Shown here: positions 8,273 to 15,215 of the stretch, piece by piece | Position numbering within the stretch: the first letter of the stretch is position 1 | Layout of the letters: the number at the start of each line of letters is the position of its first letter | NCBI GenBank assembly: GCA_937899395.1 | Contig: CALBPU010000012.1 | Coordinates: 1-20,116 of the forward strand | Reading direction: 5' to 3' | Length of the DNA stretch: 20,116 nt | Source: an uncultured Fretibacterium sp. | Lineage (GTDB): Bacteria; Synergistota; Synergistia; Synergistales; Aminobacteriaceae | Made by a program: the position numbers and the translations under genes | Notes under the pieces: model-generated | Database searches by the model: none | Told to the model about the DNA's origin: nothing | What the model saw: only the letters and a program-made list of their open reading frames with translations

Positions 8273-9265
8273 TTAACTATTTACAGGGTTCTGAATCGCT
8301 TTCTGTACCAATGGAGAAGAAGCAACAGCATTTTGAAGCTCAGCTATTACACCATCGTCAAAAAATTCCTTAAATCTCCTAATTTTGCCCTGCGTGAAAT
8401 CTATTTTAACAATTAATCTATCTTTATTGCCGATTTTGATGTGATAAATCTGCCGTGCCGTTAATGTTCCCATCGCTTTCGGCGCAATATTACTTACAAA
8501 ACTGTCGAGAACTTTATCGCCAACAATCACAATAACTGACGCTCCTGACAAATCAAGCAAATCTCTTGTAAAATCGTTCCAACACGTGGCATTCGCATTA
8601 GCTACTCCCTCTTCTCCGTTTGACCTGAAAGGAACGATTTCCATACACACCGCATACTTCATAATTTCTCTGGCTCTTTGACTTGGATTTAAGCTAGTCC
8701 ATTTGTTCTTCAGGTGAGTCGGCAAAAGTATTTCTGTGTTATTTCTAACGCAAGTCCAGTAAGGTACGCCAACTGTTCCGCCATCTTTAAGGGGAATACG
8801 CAGGGTTTGATCCTTATCATTTCTAGCTGGCGAAGTTTGAATACGAGTTTTAAAGAAAGTCTTTATCTCATCGAATGACATTTCCTTCTGAGGCTCGATA
8901 AACATTTTCCTGATCTCATCAAACGAATATTCTCTACTTGAATCTGAAAATTTCACTCGCTTCGTTGCACTTATATGTTCAGGATTGAACACCTTGCCTG
9001 AATCTGCGAAATAACGTGGCGAAACTTCGTCAAAATTAAAAGCTGGATTAGAACTTAGGAAAAGTATGGGGGCATTTTCGAGAGCGCCATTGAAAGGTTC
9101 GCCTATCTGAAAACCCTCTTTCTCAATAGAAGTATCATTATCAGCACATTCATCAATCTGAAACTGAATTATCTCTCCGTAAGGTTGTGTCAAATCTGAT
9201 CGTTTCAATAAGTTATGAACGTCCTTGTTATAAATGACATTACTTATAACTTGATCAAGAGTCAT
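8273..9265 (-). CDS. uracil-DNA-glycosylase-superfamily-like protein
   Basis: The 330-residue protein shows the general order of UDG-superfamily (PF03167-like) proteins. It has an early strand-loop ENAPILFLSSNPAFNF in the place of the G-x-(D/N)-P motif. A middle block, YAVCMEIVPFRSNGEEGV, resembles the T/MEIV-CKS segment of a subgroup often annotated as 'uracil-DNA glycosylase family'. A later strand ASVIVIVGDKVLDSF follows. I see no clear HPS-type second motif, so catalysis is uncertain. Two similar helices, YSFDEIRKMF and MSFDEIKTFF, form an insertion. The ATG at 9265 follows AGGAGGT. The gene stands alone, with its own promoter (9309-9337) and terminator (8208-8239). Base excision or nucleic-acid surveillance is inferred only from the fold. 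Confidence 0.72.
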   Translation of the reverse strand: MTLDQVISNVIYNKDVHNLLKRSDLTQPYGEIIQFQIDECADNDTSIEKEGFQIGEPFNGALENAPILFLSSNPAFNFDEVSPRYFADSGKVFNPEHISATKRVKFSDSSREYSFDEIRKMFIEPQKEMSFDEIKTFFKTRIQTSPARNDKDQTLRIPLKDGGTVGVPYWTCVRNNTEILLPTHLKNKWTSLNPSQRAREIMKYAVCMEIVPFRSNGEEGVANANATCWNDFTRDLLDLSGASVIVIVGDKVLDSFVSNIAPKAMGTLTARQIYHIKIGNKDRLIVKIDFTQGKIRRFKEFFDDGVIAELQNAVASSPLVQKAIQNPVNS

Positions 9266-9308
9266 AAAAGACCTCCTATTATAACTATCAGTAAATTTAG
9301 TTTATGAA

Positions 9309-9337
9309 ATGATAGTCCAAAATAGGAGAAAAGTCAA
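9309..9337 (-). promoter_or_regulatory. sigma-70-type promoter for the UDG-like gene
   Basis: On the minus strand TTGACT (9332-9337) and TATCAT (9309-9314) are separated by exactly 17 bases, about 45 bases upstream of the ATG. An inverted repeat, TGATAGT (9310-9316) with ACTATCA (9284-9290), overlaps the -10 box and could be an operator. Confidence 0.65.
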
Positions 9338-9425
9338 ATTTTATTACTAATAATAATTATATAACTGGATACAGATCAAGTAAGGGCATATTTTAACTAA
9401 AAACTAATTAAAGGAGATGAAAAAT

Positions 9426-9653
9426 ATGCCTGAACAATCAAGACGAACTCGTAAAAATTCGCTCCCTAAAGCAAATCAATCCTTTACACAAGTTCGGATA
9501 GACGATGAAACTTTTGCTAAAGGGAAAATTCTTGCGGCAATCTACGGCGAATCGTTTAATCATCTTATGGTTCGTGCGATTAGAAACGAGATTCAGAATT
9601 ACGAGTCAAAGAACGGTTCTTTGCCAAACCCTACTGTCCCTGACGAAAATTAA
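9426..9653 (+). CDS. small ribbon-helix-helix-like DNA-binding protein
   Basis: The 75-residue product has a basic N-terminus (MPEQSRRTRKNSLPKANQ). A strand with two helices follows in Arc/CopG style: SFTQVRIDDETFAKGKILAAI, then ESFNHLMVRAIRNEIQNYE. Such proteins are repressors or antitoxins that bind operators as dimers. The start is placed at the ATG at 9426, nine bases after AAAGGAG; the ATG at 9417 abuts that site and is unlikely. No toxin-like partner follows on the same strand. It is divergent from the UDG-like gene and could act on the inverted repeat in that promoter, which is an inference. Confidence 0.72.
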   Translation: MPEQSRRTRKNSLPKANQSFTQVRIDDETFAKGKILAAIYGESFNHLMVRAIRNEIQNYESKNGSLPNPTVPDEN

Positions 9654-9725
9654 GAATAACATGAGTGCTCAAGATTATTCACTTTCTTGAACATTCACAG
9701 AGGCTTTCAATGCCTCATACGCAGT

Positions 9726-9983
9726 TCACATTGCTACTTTCACCGCTTCGTCCCAATCCTCATTCTCGATTGCCTGCCATAAGTTCAATCTCTTAAACTC
9801 CCAGAACAGTTCGTTATTCAAACCTGCTTCAAAGTCGTTATTATAAAAGAAAAATTTTGTTTCGTCCGTTGAAAGCTCGTTAGCATAAGGGCCGTTTTTA
9901 TAGCGTTCGAGAAAAGACAAAGCTACTTTTTGAGCTGTCTTCATAGCCAAAATTTTTACGTCATCACAATCATCGCCTATCAT
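9726..9983 (-). CDS. hypothetical acidic small protein
   Basis: An 85-residue product begins at an ATG at 9983 with a good ribosome site, AGGAGGT, about seven bases upstream. It is acidic with many aromatic residues (KFFFYNNDFEAGLNNELFWEFKRLNLWQAIENEDWDEAV) and looks helical and soluble. No family is recognised. It is the last gene of the minus-strand phage-type block. It is followed by a GAGGC/GCCTC hairpin (9702-9718) that lacks a T-run. Confidence 0.6.
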   Translation of the reverse strand: MIGDDCDDVKILAMKTAQKVALSFLERYKNGPYANELSTDETKFFFYNNDFEAGLNNELFWEFKRLNLWQAIENEDWDEAVKVAM

Positions 9984-10119
9984 ATTCAGTACCTCCTAAA
10001 AAGAAAAATTGATTTTTTTATATTAATTCAATATCATGTATACATAACGTGGGTTAAAACTGCCTGTAACTCTCAGCACATACTTCAGAAATCATGATAC
10101 TCAAATTCATTAATAATCT

Positions 10120-10164
10120 GGGGTCGTAATCCGCTTGTTATATCATCAAGTAGATTATGACCCC
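10120..10164. repeat. 45-base hairpin-forming inverted repeat
   Basis: Two 12-base arms (10120-10131 and 10153-10164, one G-T pair) enclose a symmetrical 2x2 internal loop. An inner 4-bp stem CTTG/CAAG (10134-10137, 10147-10150) then closes a 9-base loop. No T-run follows on either strand, so it is not a typical terminator. It lies in a 237-base gap between two minus-strand genes and may be an RNA element, operator or element end. Confidence 0.6.
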
Positions 10165-10220
10165 TATACCGTTTTATGCGTGTTATTCCTGAAAAAATCT
10201 TGACTTACACCATATAATCC

Positions 10221-10784
10221 TTATATATGACAATCAACAATCGTTAAAAATAAATCATCATTGCCCTTAATAAAGTTATCAAAGAAATTATCTTCCCATT
10301 TTTCAGCTTCTTGTGGCGTTTCGTTACTCATGCCAAAACAACCGCACTCTGCTTTTTCTTCCCAAATTCCGTTAGAACTAATAACAGCAAACGTTGAAAA
10401 TTGAGCTTGCCTGCGTGCATAGCCTTCACGACTTTTATAAAAGACTCGATAATAATCTTCGTTGTATAACAAAAAAGGCTTTTCTTCATTATCTTCGAGC
10501 GGCTTATGTTCTACAACAATATCCCAAAAACGAAGAGAATTTTTATAGTATTCTTGATTAGGCATAAAATCCACATCTTTTACTCTTGCTGTATTTGTAA
10601 CTCCTCCGTCCTTTAATTTCAATAACTTATCCCATCTGCCTTCTATAACCCAATAATCCCATTTGGCGTTGGGATTGGATGTTGAATACAAATTCCCTTT
10701 TCTATCAGCAATATACCAGCTTGCAATAAAATTCCAGCATTCATCATCACTCTTATCAAACATTTCACGATAATTTTTTCTCAC
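10221..10784 (-). CDS. hypothetical mobile-element protein
   Basis: The product (187 residues from the GTG at 10784) contains CWNFIASWYIADRKGNLYS and NPNAKWDYWVIEGRWDKL. This W-rich block has the style of hypothetical proteins in gut phages and conjugative elements. The same frame is open upstream to 10869 and reads EEVKYAPYLKFSKQEAVDYV without an ATG, GTG or TTG. The true N-terminus may therefore be longer (non-standard start or lesion), or translation may be coupled to the upstream gene, which ends at 10840. A weak AGGAAG lies 11 bases before the GTG. Function unknown. Confidence 0.6.
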   Translation of the reverse strand: MRKNYREMFDKSDDECWNFIASWYIADRKGNLYSTSNPNAKWDYWVIEGRWDKLLKLKDGGVTNTARVKDVDFMPNQEYYKNSLRFWDIVVEHKPLEDNEEKPFLLYNEDYYRVFYKSREGYARRQAQFSTFAVISSNGIWEEKAECGCFGMSNETPQEAEKWEDNFFDNFIKGNDDLFLTIVDCHI

Positions 10785-10839
10785 ATAATCTACTGCTTCC
10801 TGCTTTGAAAACTTTAAGTACGGTGCATACTTAACTTCT

Positions 10840-11160
10840 TCATCTCTTATCGTAGTAAATATCCTTGATTATTAACTCTGAAATACCATGTTTATGATCG
10901 TTGGCATACTTCAATGCTTTCCATTCCCACACTTGATATTCTTCGGCATAATCTTTCACCAAAGCTTCAATATTTTCCCTAATAATTTGAGCTATCTTCA
11001 CTTTCTTTGCTTGTCCTGAAGCAAGAAGTATATTAGCAACGTCGAATAATGCCGACTTTGTCAGTTCTTCTCGTCTCCTTGCGTCAAAGAAATATCTTAA
11101 TTTGTTTTTCACTTCATCAGTAAGAGCAACACAAAATTTTATGTCTTTATCCTTTTTCAT
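10840..11160 (-). CDS. hypothetical helical protein
   Basis: The 106-residue, Lys/Glu-rich, apparently all-helical product starts MKKDKDIKFCVALTDEVKNK. The middle segment KSALFDVANILLASGQAKKV and the tail KYANDHKHGISELIIKDIYY contain no motif I recognise. No ribosome site precedes the ATG at 11160. A poor promoter-like pair (TTGACA 11225-11230, TAGATA 11201-11206, minus strand) lies upstream. It sits in a row of same-strand small genes. Confidence 0.5.
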   Translation of the reverse strand: MKKDKDIKFCVALTDEVKNKLRYFFDARRREELTKSALFDVANILLASGQAKKVKIAQIIRENIEALVKDYAEEYQVWEWKALKYANDHKHGISELIIKDIYYDKR

Positions 11161-11253
11161 AAATTTTACTGGGTATAATGTAACTCAACACATACAAAAC
11201 TATCTATGTCAAGGATATATTCGCTGTCAATTTCTCGCATGATTTCTTCCGAA

Positions 11254-11574
11254 TTAAATATTGTCTGGTTGAGTATCATGCCATTTCAGACCTCGTTCAT
11301 CGTAAAGCGGTATCCAGTGTGCTTCGTAGAAATCGTAACCTGCTCCGTCAATACCGAAGAAATAACCAAATTCTTCACTCTTGAAGATACGAAATCCACA
11401 CTTAGACATCTGCGTTATTCCGTCTTTCTCTTCTAGCCAATCGTTATCAAGGCTCTCTCCGAATGACCACATCGTTCCCCATATAGGAAGTTGGTCATAA
11501 TTTTCGACTTCATTGTCGGAATTGGTTACTTCTTCCCAATCTTCGGGGTCTGCTTGCCATAATTTTGCAATCAT
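11254..11574 (-). CDS. conserved-type mobile-element protein of unknown function
   Basis: The 106-residue product has the recognisable pattern IWGTMWSFGES...KCGFRIFKSEEFGYFFGIDGAGYDFYEAHWIPLYDERGLKWH. From memory this is found in hypothetical proteins of phages and conjugative elements of gut bacteria; no function is known. The ATG at 11574 has no ribosome site. The frame is open for ten codons further upstream (VKGFDAIPTS) and looks like the true N-terminus, but it lacks a start codon before a TGA. The 5' end may have been damaged by the same event that truncated the RecT-like gene upstream. Confidence 0.6.
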   Translation of the reverse strand: MIAKLWQADPEDWEEVTNSDNEVENYDQLPIWGTMWSFGESLDNDWLEEKDGITQMSKCGFRIFKSEEFGYFFGIDGAGYDFYEAHWIPLYDERGLKWHDTQPDNI

Positions 11575-11630
11575 TGATGTTGGAATGGCATCGAAACCTT
11601 TTACTCACTCTTGCGTCGCTTCTCTAAGCG

Positions 11631-11831
11631 TTAGTCCTCCATAGGGTTACGGTGCATTCGGTTCGCCATATCTAACGCTATAAGGCAAGAGGCGGGGTTA
11701 TTCCTAAACGTATCAGGAATTATTGCCGACTCCGAAAGCAAGGTTGCGAACTTCCATGCTCTGTCAATGCTTGTGAATGCGAAAAGGTTAACTCCGTTTC
11801 CGCTCGTTTCTACTAAGGCTCTTTCTTCCAT
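11631..11831 (-). pseudogene. N-terminal remnant of a RecT-like recombinase
   Basis: The 66-residue product (ATG at 11831, nine bases after AAAGGAGA) matches the N-terminal region of phage RecT-type annealing proteins: AFTSIDRAWKFATLLSESAI, PDTF, then CLIALDMANRMHRNPM. In full-length relatives this last block leads into 'MVMQNLYVV' and the core annealing domain. Here it stops after two more residues (ED, TAA). No RecT-like sequence is seen downstream, so the core has been deleted. It lies 37 bases after the RecE-like gene, the standard order of a RecET pair. Confidence 0.6.
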
Positions 11832-11868
11832 GATTTAGTCTCCTTTCATTATGCCCACTTAGGCAACC

Positions 11869-12351
11869 TTAATTCCTGAATTCCTGTATTTCGCTTGAAT
11901 AGCTTGGCCAACTATTATTAGCTACACAATTCGCATAAAGCTCGTACAACTCTAGCGTCTTTTCCTCGCCGACCTTCAAATAATCGTCTCCGGCTTTGAA
12001 CACGCTTATCGCATAGGGCGGTTCGGTTTCAATCGCTATGTACATGAACGCTATTACTTTTTCGCTCGTTACGCTCTCAAATCCCCTTACGTAGTGAGCC
12101 GCTTGAAGATGATAAAACCACTTGTAATAGGCTTTACGCTGAAACTCATAGATATTCGCATCCTGTGTCGTCTTTATATCTACGATCACGTAACCTTTCT
12201 TCACTGGCTTCACGTAATCAGGGCGAGATTTACACAATATTTCAGGGACATCTAACGAGTAAACCTTTTGCTCCCAATACACCGACTGCTCGGACGCTCC
12301 GCCCGTAATCAATTTTGAAGCTAAATCATGGCCTCTAATTGCATTTGCCAT
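11869..12351 (-). pseudogene. RecE-like exonuclease, C-terminal (catalytic) half
   Basis: This frame (160 residues from 12351) carries the catalytic part of a RecE/DUF3799-type PD-(D/E)XK exonuclease. MANAIRGHDLASKLI and GASEQSVYWEQ (the E) are followed by LCKSRPDYVKP (the D), VIVDIKTTQDANIYEF (the DxK) and KAYYKWFYHLQAAHYVRGF (the Q/Y helix). It is one base out of frame with the N-terminal half, which overlaps it by 31 bases. The active-site residues are all present, so it was functional until the shift, or is made as a separate chain from the ATG at 12351. That ATG has no good ribosome site. Confidence 0.72.
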
Positions 12352-12677
12352 ATCTGTAACTTGGTATATTCATCTGCGCTAAGAATTATCCTTCCTGACT
12401 GCTCCAGTTCGCTCCAAAGGGCTTTTCCGTCTTTCGTTCGTCTATCTACGCAAGGTGCTTCGACGTACTCAATCTCAAAACGTTCGGGTTCAAGAATTGC
12501 ACAATGCGTTGCCGTTCCGAGTTTCATTGCAGGCGTTTCTTTGCTAGCTGAATTTATACTCGTTTTATAGTGCAACGGGGATTTTAATAACTCCCTTAAA
12601 TGGCTCGAACCTAAGCCAGGCCCTGCGTGATATTCAGTGCTTGAAATATCTCGATATATTCCTGTTTTCTTTATCAT
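12321..12677 (-). pseudogene. RecE-like exonuclease, N-terminal half
   Basis: From the ATG at 12677 this frame reads GIYRDISSTEYHAGPGLGSS, LRELLKSPLHYKT, then MKLGTATHCAILEPERFE. This is the standard N-terminus of phage RecE/YqaJ-like DUF3799 exonucleases. It continues to YTKLQ and then leaves the family pattern, ending at a TAG at 12321. Adding one base near 12350-12353 would join it to MANAIRGHDLASKL in the next frame. A GTG at 12705-12707 is in frame but not needed. A -1 slip would also join the halves, but no slippery heptamer is seen. Confidence 0.72.
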
Positions 12678-12685
12678 TACGCTAT

Positions 12686-12964
12686 TTACTCTTTTCTTAG
12701 AAGCCACTTTACAGCTTGTTTAAGAGAAGAAAAATCTTCTACCCAGCCTTCTGGCAAATCCGAAAGTTTCTGAGGCTCGCCGTAATCTCTCAAGCAATTC
12801 GCCTGATCAGAATAATCGCAAGCAACATAACCTTGCGAGTTATGAATCACATATAGTCCTGAGCTATTGCGAAATTTCTTAGGTAGTCTTCCTTCGATTA
12901 ACAATGAACACTGATTGGACGTTATAAACGATATTTCACTTTTATATCTCTTAAACTTTTTCAC
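12686..12964 (-). CDS. hypothetical small protein upstream of RecE
   Basis: The 92-residue product starts at a GTG at 12964 with no clear ribosome site. It has a basic N-terminus (MKKFKRYKSEISF) and a C-terminal segment (EPQKLSDLPEGWVEDFSSLK, then QAVKWLLRKE) that looks like real, folded protein. Its stop at 12686 lies only nine bases before the RecE ATG, as expected in a tight operon. No family is recognised. Confidence 0.55.
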   Translation of the reverse strand: MKKFKRYKSEISFITSNQCSLLIEGRLPKKFRNSSGLYVIHNSQGYVACDYSDQANCLRDYGEPQKLSDLPEGWVEDFSSLKQAVKWLLRKE

Positions 12965-13100
12965 TTAACAAACCACTTTTTATAAATTAAATTTCGAATA
13001 ACCCCTGTAACTGTAAGGAATTATATCAATTTTCGGTGTTTTTGTACATATTTTTTATGAAAAGTCAAGGTATAAATTACTGAAATATTTATATAAAATA

Positions 13101-13142
13101 AAAAAGAAGCGAAAAAGCCCATTTTCAGGACTTATTCGCCTC
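13101..13142 (-). terminator. Rho-independent terminator after the SSB-like gene
   Basis: On the minus strand a 15-bp stem (13128-13142 with 13106-13120, one mismatch and G-U pairs) with a 7-base loop is followed by five T residues and an AT-rich tail. It ends transcription of the SSB-like gene. It lies beyond a second in-frame stop at 13175-13177. The rest of 12965-13252 holds no other gene that I can support. Confidence 0.78.
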
Positions 13143-13252
13143 AATCTAGTTAAAGTACTTAATGAAATTAGCTCTTAGTAGTACAAGCAATCAAATGATG
13201 ATTTCCGACGTGGTTTTCGAGATGAATAATACTCTTCTTCTTCGTCTTCTTC

Positions 13253-13669
13253 CTAAACAACGGCTTCGTCGGATTCCTCTAAGGAAATACCAAGTTTCAT
13301 TTGCTGGGGCTTCGTTAAAAAATACGCAACACGATTATACGGCCTTACATGGAACTCATCAGGTTCAAGCTGCGCCACGCCTACATGACCTACCCACGTT
13401 TTTTCATCGAGATTGCCCTCTGGTATATCAAACGATGAATAAATTTCACTGAGGGCTTTATTCACCATAAAACGATTTTTAGGGCTAAAAGTAATAAAAT
13501 GTCTCACTCTATTGTCATGCCCCAATACGTTCAAAACCATTTGAATCATCTGATTCCCTGATGCACTGACTGCCTCTTCTGCTCTCTCGATCTGAACCTG
13601 ATAAACACCTGACGGAAGTGCTTCATAACTCCGCCGATCACTATTTCTCTTAAATTGCCAATTAATCAT
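13253..13669 (-). CDS. DUF669-type phage single-stranded-DNA-binding protein
   Basis: The 138-residue product follows the DUF669/phage-SSB pattern: YEALPSGVYQVQIERAEEAV, SASGNQMIQMVLNV, then MVNKALSEIYSSFDIPEGNL, EKTWVGHVGVAQLEPDEF, and RVAYFL. It probably coats ssDNA during element replication or RecET recombination. The start is the ATG at 13669, with GGAGG about eight bases upstream; an in-frame start at 13711 lacks support. The stop is a TAG (13253-13255). The same frame continues as EEDEEEEYYSSRKPRRK... to a TAA at 13175-13177, so the present C-terminus may be premature. Confidence 0.72.
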   Translation of the reverse strand: MINWQFKRNSDRRSYEALPSGVYQVQIERAEEAVSASGNQMIQMVLNVLGHDNRVRHFITFSPKNRFMVNKALSEIYSSFDIPEGNLDEKTWVGHVGVAQLEPDEFHVRPYNRVAYFLTKPQQMKLGISLEESDEAVV

Positions 13670-13706
13670 CACAATTACCTCCATAAAAATTAATATTATT
13701 AGACAT
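13662..13706 (-). CDS. possible 14-residue leader peptide of the SSB-like gene
   Basis: An ATG at 13706, ten bases after AGGGAG, opens MSNNINFYGGNCDD. It ends in a TAA that overlaps the first codons of the SSB-like gene. It covers that gene's ribosome site, so it could couple or modulate its translation. The evidence is position only. Confidence 0.25.
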   Translation of the reverse strand: MSNNINFYGGNCDD

Positions 13707-13887
13707 TTCAAAAAAACTCCCTAAATAAAAATTTTCTGGTTTAATCGAAAAAATTTCTGAAAACAAGCTTTTCAATATTTTCTAAAACGTCTGATATTTA
13801 ACTTCTTCAAAGTTGGGAAAACTCATCACTTTAACAAATTTTTTTTTCATCAAAAATTTTCGATTGAAACTTATTCATACCCTATTA

Positions 13888-13916
13888 TTTACTTTCAAGC
13901 CACGCTGATGTAAAAT
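13888..13916 (+). promoter_or_regulatory. promoter of the replication operon
   Basis: TTTACT (13888-13893) and TAAAAT (13911-13916) are 17 bases apart, 45 bases before the start codon at 13961. The leader between contains imperfect TATATATGT / ATGTATATA copies (about 13917-13948). These could be an autoregulatory site for the ribbon-helix-helix-like product. Confidence 0.55.
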
Positions 13917-13960
13917 ATATATGTTATAAATATATTCTATGTATATAAGGCGGCTTTCTT

Positions 13961-14362
13961 TTGATTAACAAAAATAATACAACTCAATCAACAGGTATAG
14001 ACACGAATACTTCTAGAACAACAGACAAGTTCATTAACATGGCTTTCACTGACGAAAATTACGAGTTCATCGTTTCTGAAGCTTCTAAGCTCAACGCTCA
14101 TTTCACGAACTTTATCAATCTCGCCATTAGCTCTACGTCTGACAACGAAATCGAGGATTTTATTGCCAAAAATCCAATTAGACAATGCAAAAGTTTAGCT
14201 TCCAAAAGAACAGGCGAGCATTTGAAACGCATATATTTCAAACTCAGTACCGAAAATTTTGAAAAAATACGTAACGCTGCTGAACACACCAACTCATCAA
14301 AAACGGTTATCGTCAACGTTATCCTCGAAATCTATCGCCAGAAACAAACCCAAGAACAGTAA
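13961..14362 (+). CDS. double ribbon-helix-helix-like protein
   Basis: The 133-residue product is read from a TTG at 13961, seven bases after AGGCGG. Two segments have the strand-helix-helix pattern of Arc/CopG proteins: FINMAFTDENYEFIVSEASK with a following helix (about residues 25-60), and KRIYFKLSTENFEKIRNAAE with SSKTVIVNVILEIYRQ (about 85-128). One chain may thus form a pseudo-dimer, as in some plasmid copy-number or partition regulators. It is the first gene of a plus-strand operon ending in a replication initiator, so copy control is a reasonable guess. A later ATG at 14039 would remove the first domain's strand. Confidence 0.65.
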   Translation: MINKNNTTQSTGIDTNTSRTTDKFINMAFTDENYEFIVSEASKLNAHFTNFINLAISSTSDNEIEDFIAKNPIRQCKSLASKRTGEHLKRIYFKLSTENFEKIRNAAEHTNSSKTVIVNVILEIYRQKQTQEQ

Positions 14363-14388
14363 TCAGCTTTCAGCTATAATCTTCAAGT

Positions 14389-14399
14389 AGGAGGTGATC
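14389..14399 (+). promoter_or_regulatory. exceptionally long Shine-Dalgarno match
   Basis: AGGAGGTGATC matches eleven bases of the usual anti-Shine-Dalgarno end of 16S rRNA. It decides the start of the next gene at the ATG at 14406 rather than the in-frame GTG at 14394, which lies inside the site. Confidence 0.8.
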
Positions 14400-14405
14400 A
14401 AAATC

Positions 14406-15200
14406 ATGGAAAATAAATTAACCGTAGTAAGACAAAGAAAGTTGAGAAAAGAATTTCCAACTGCTGAAGCAATCGGCAGAGCTTTCGTACAGTTTTATAT
14501 CGAACAAAGGAAAAGTTATAAAGATCACAATTTCAAAACAACGCTTACTGTCGAAGAAATAAACTTTCTCCGAAGTACTTTACATGTACGCAAAGACGAA
14601 ATGATTTTTAAATCTTACAACGTTCTAGAGCAAATGCTTCGCCAATTTACACATTGGATTGAGCATTTTGAACACATTTTTTATCATGGTCTTTTCAGAG
14701 CTTTAACTATACTTCAAATCCCTGACCGGGACATTCAAACATTAAATTCTCTCAAATCTCAAGCTATACCGAACGAAGAGGACATCGAAGAAAGTAAGGT
14801 AGCTTGTAATCAGAGCATAAAACAAATTGCAGACACTCTCATACCTAACTGGGACAATCTTATGGCATTTGCTATGAAGAGCCTTTATAGTTATTCCTTA
14901 CGACTCGAAAAAATTCAAGAAATCACACTGTTTGACCTCACACCATTGCTTCCTGGTATGGAACATCACGAAAATGAAATCAAACGATTACAAAATTTCG
15001 CAAATTCTTTCAGAGAAACTTTAGAAAATAATATTTATATTAAAGACTTCAAAGACAAAAATGATGCCATAAAAGTTCTAAATGAATTTATACATATTGA
15101 CACTCAAATACTTAAACCTAACGAGGAAGAAAGAGCCAACGATATACAAAAAGCTATGGATGTCGTGGAGTTAACTAAACGAGTTATTGAGAATTATTGA
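14406..15200 (+). CDS. unknown 264-residue replication-operon protein
   Basis: From the ATG at 14406 the product is 264 residues, mostly helical, with a basic N-terminus (MENKLTVVRQRKLRKEF). It has aromatic/His-rich helices in the middle (FTHWIEHFEHIFYHGLFRAL) and acidic helices near the end. I do not recognise a family and see no nucleotide-binding or metal motif. It lies 43 bases after the double ribbon-helix-helix gene and 15 before the initiator, so it probably serves element replication or maintenance. Its very strong ribosome site suggests it is made in quantity. Confidence 0.65.
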   Translation: MENKLTVVRQRKLRKEFPTAEAIGRAFVQFYIEQRKSYKDHNFKTTLTVEEINFLRSTLHVRKDEMIFKSYNVLEQMLRQFTHWIEHFEHIFYHGLFRALTILQIPDRDIQTLNSLKSQAIPNEEDIEESKVACNQSIKQIADTLIPNWDNLMAFAMKSLYSYSLRLEKIQEITLFDLTPLLPGMEHHENEIKRLQNFANSFRETLENNIYIKDFKDKNDAIKVLNEFIHIDTQILKPNEEERANDIQKAMDVVELTKRVIENY

Positions 15201-15215
15201 TCACAGGAAAATATT

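Noticed and set aside
10204..10231. TTGACT followed by TATATA, a plus-strand promoter-like pair
   Set aside because: No plus-strand gene lies downstream; it points against the 3' end of a minus-strand gene.
8009..13255. Use of an altered genetic code (stop codons read as amino acids)
   Set aside because: The in-frame stops are of different kinds (TAA at 8009, TAG at 13253), and other genes end normally with each of them.
13162..13452. 96-codon plus-strand frame opposite the SSB-like gene
   Set aside because: It is antisense to a recognisable DUF669-type protein and has no ribosome site.
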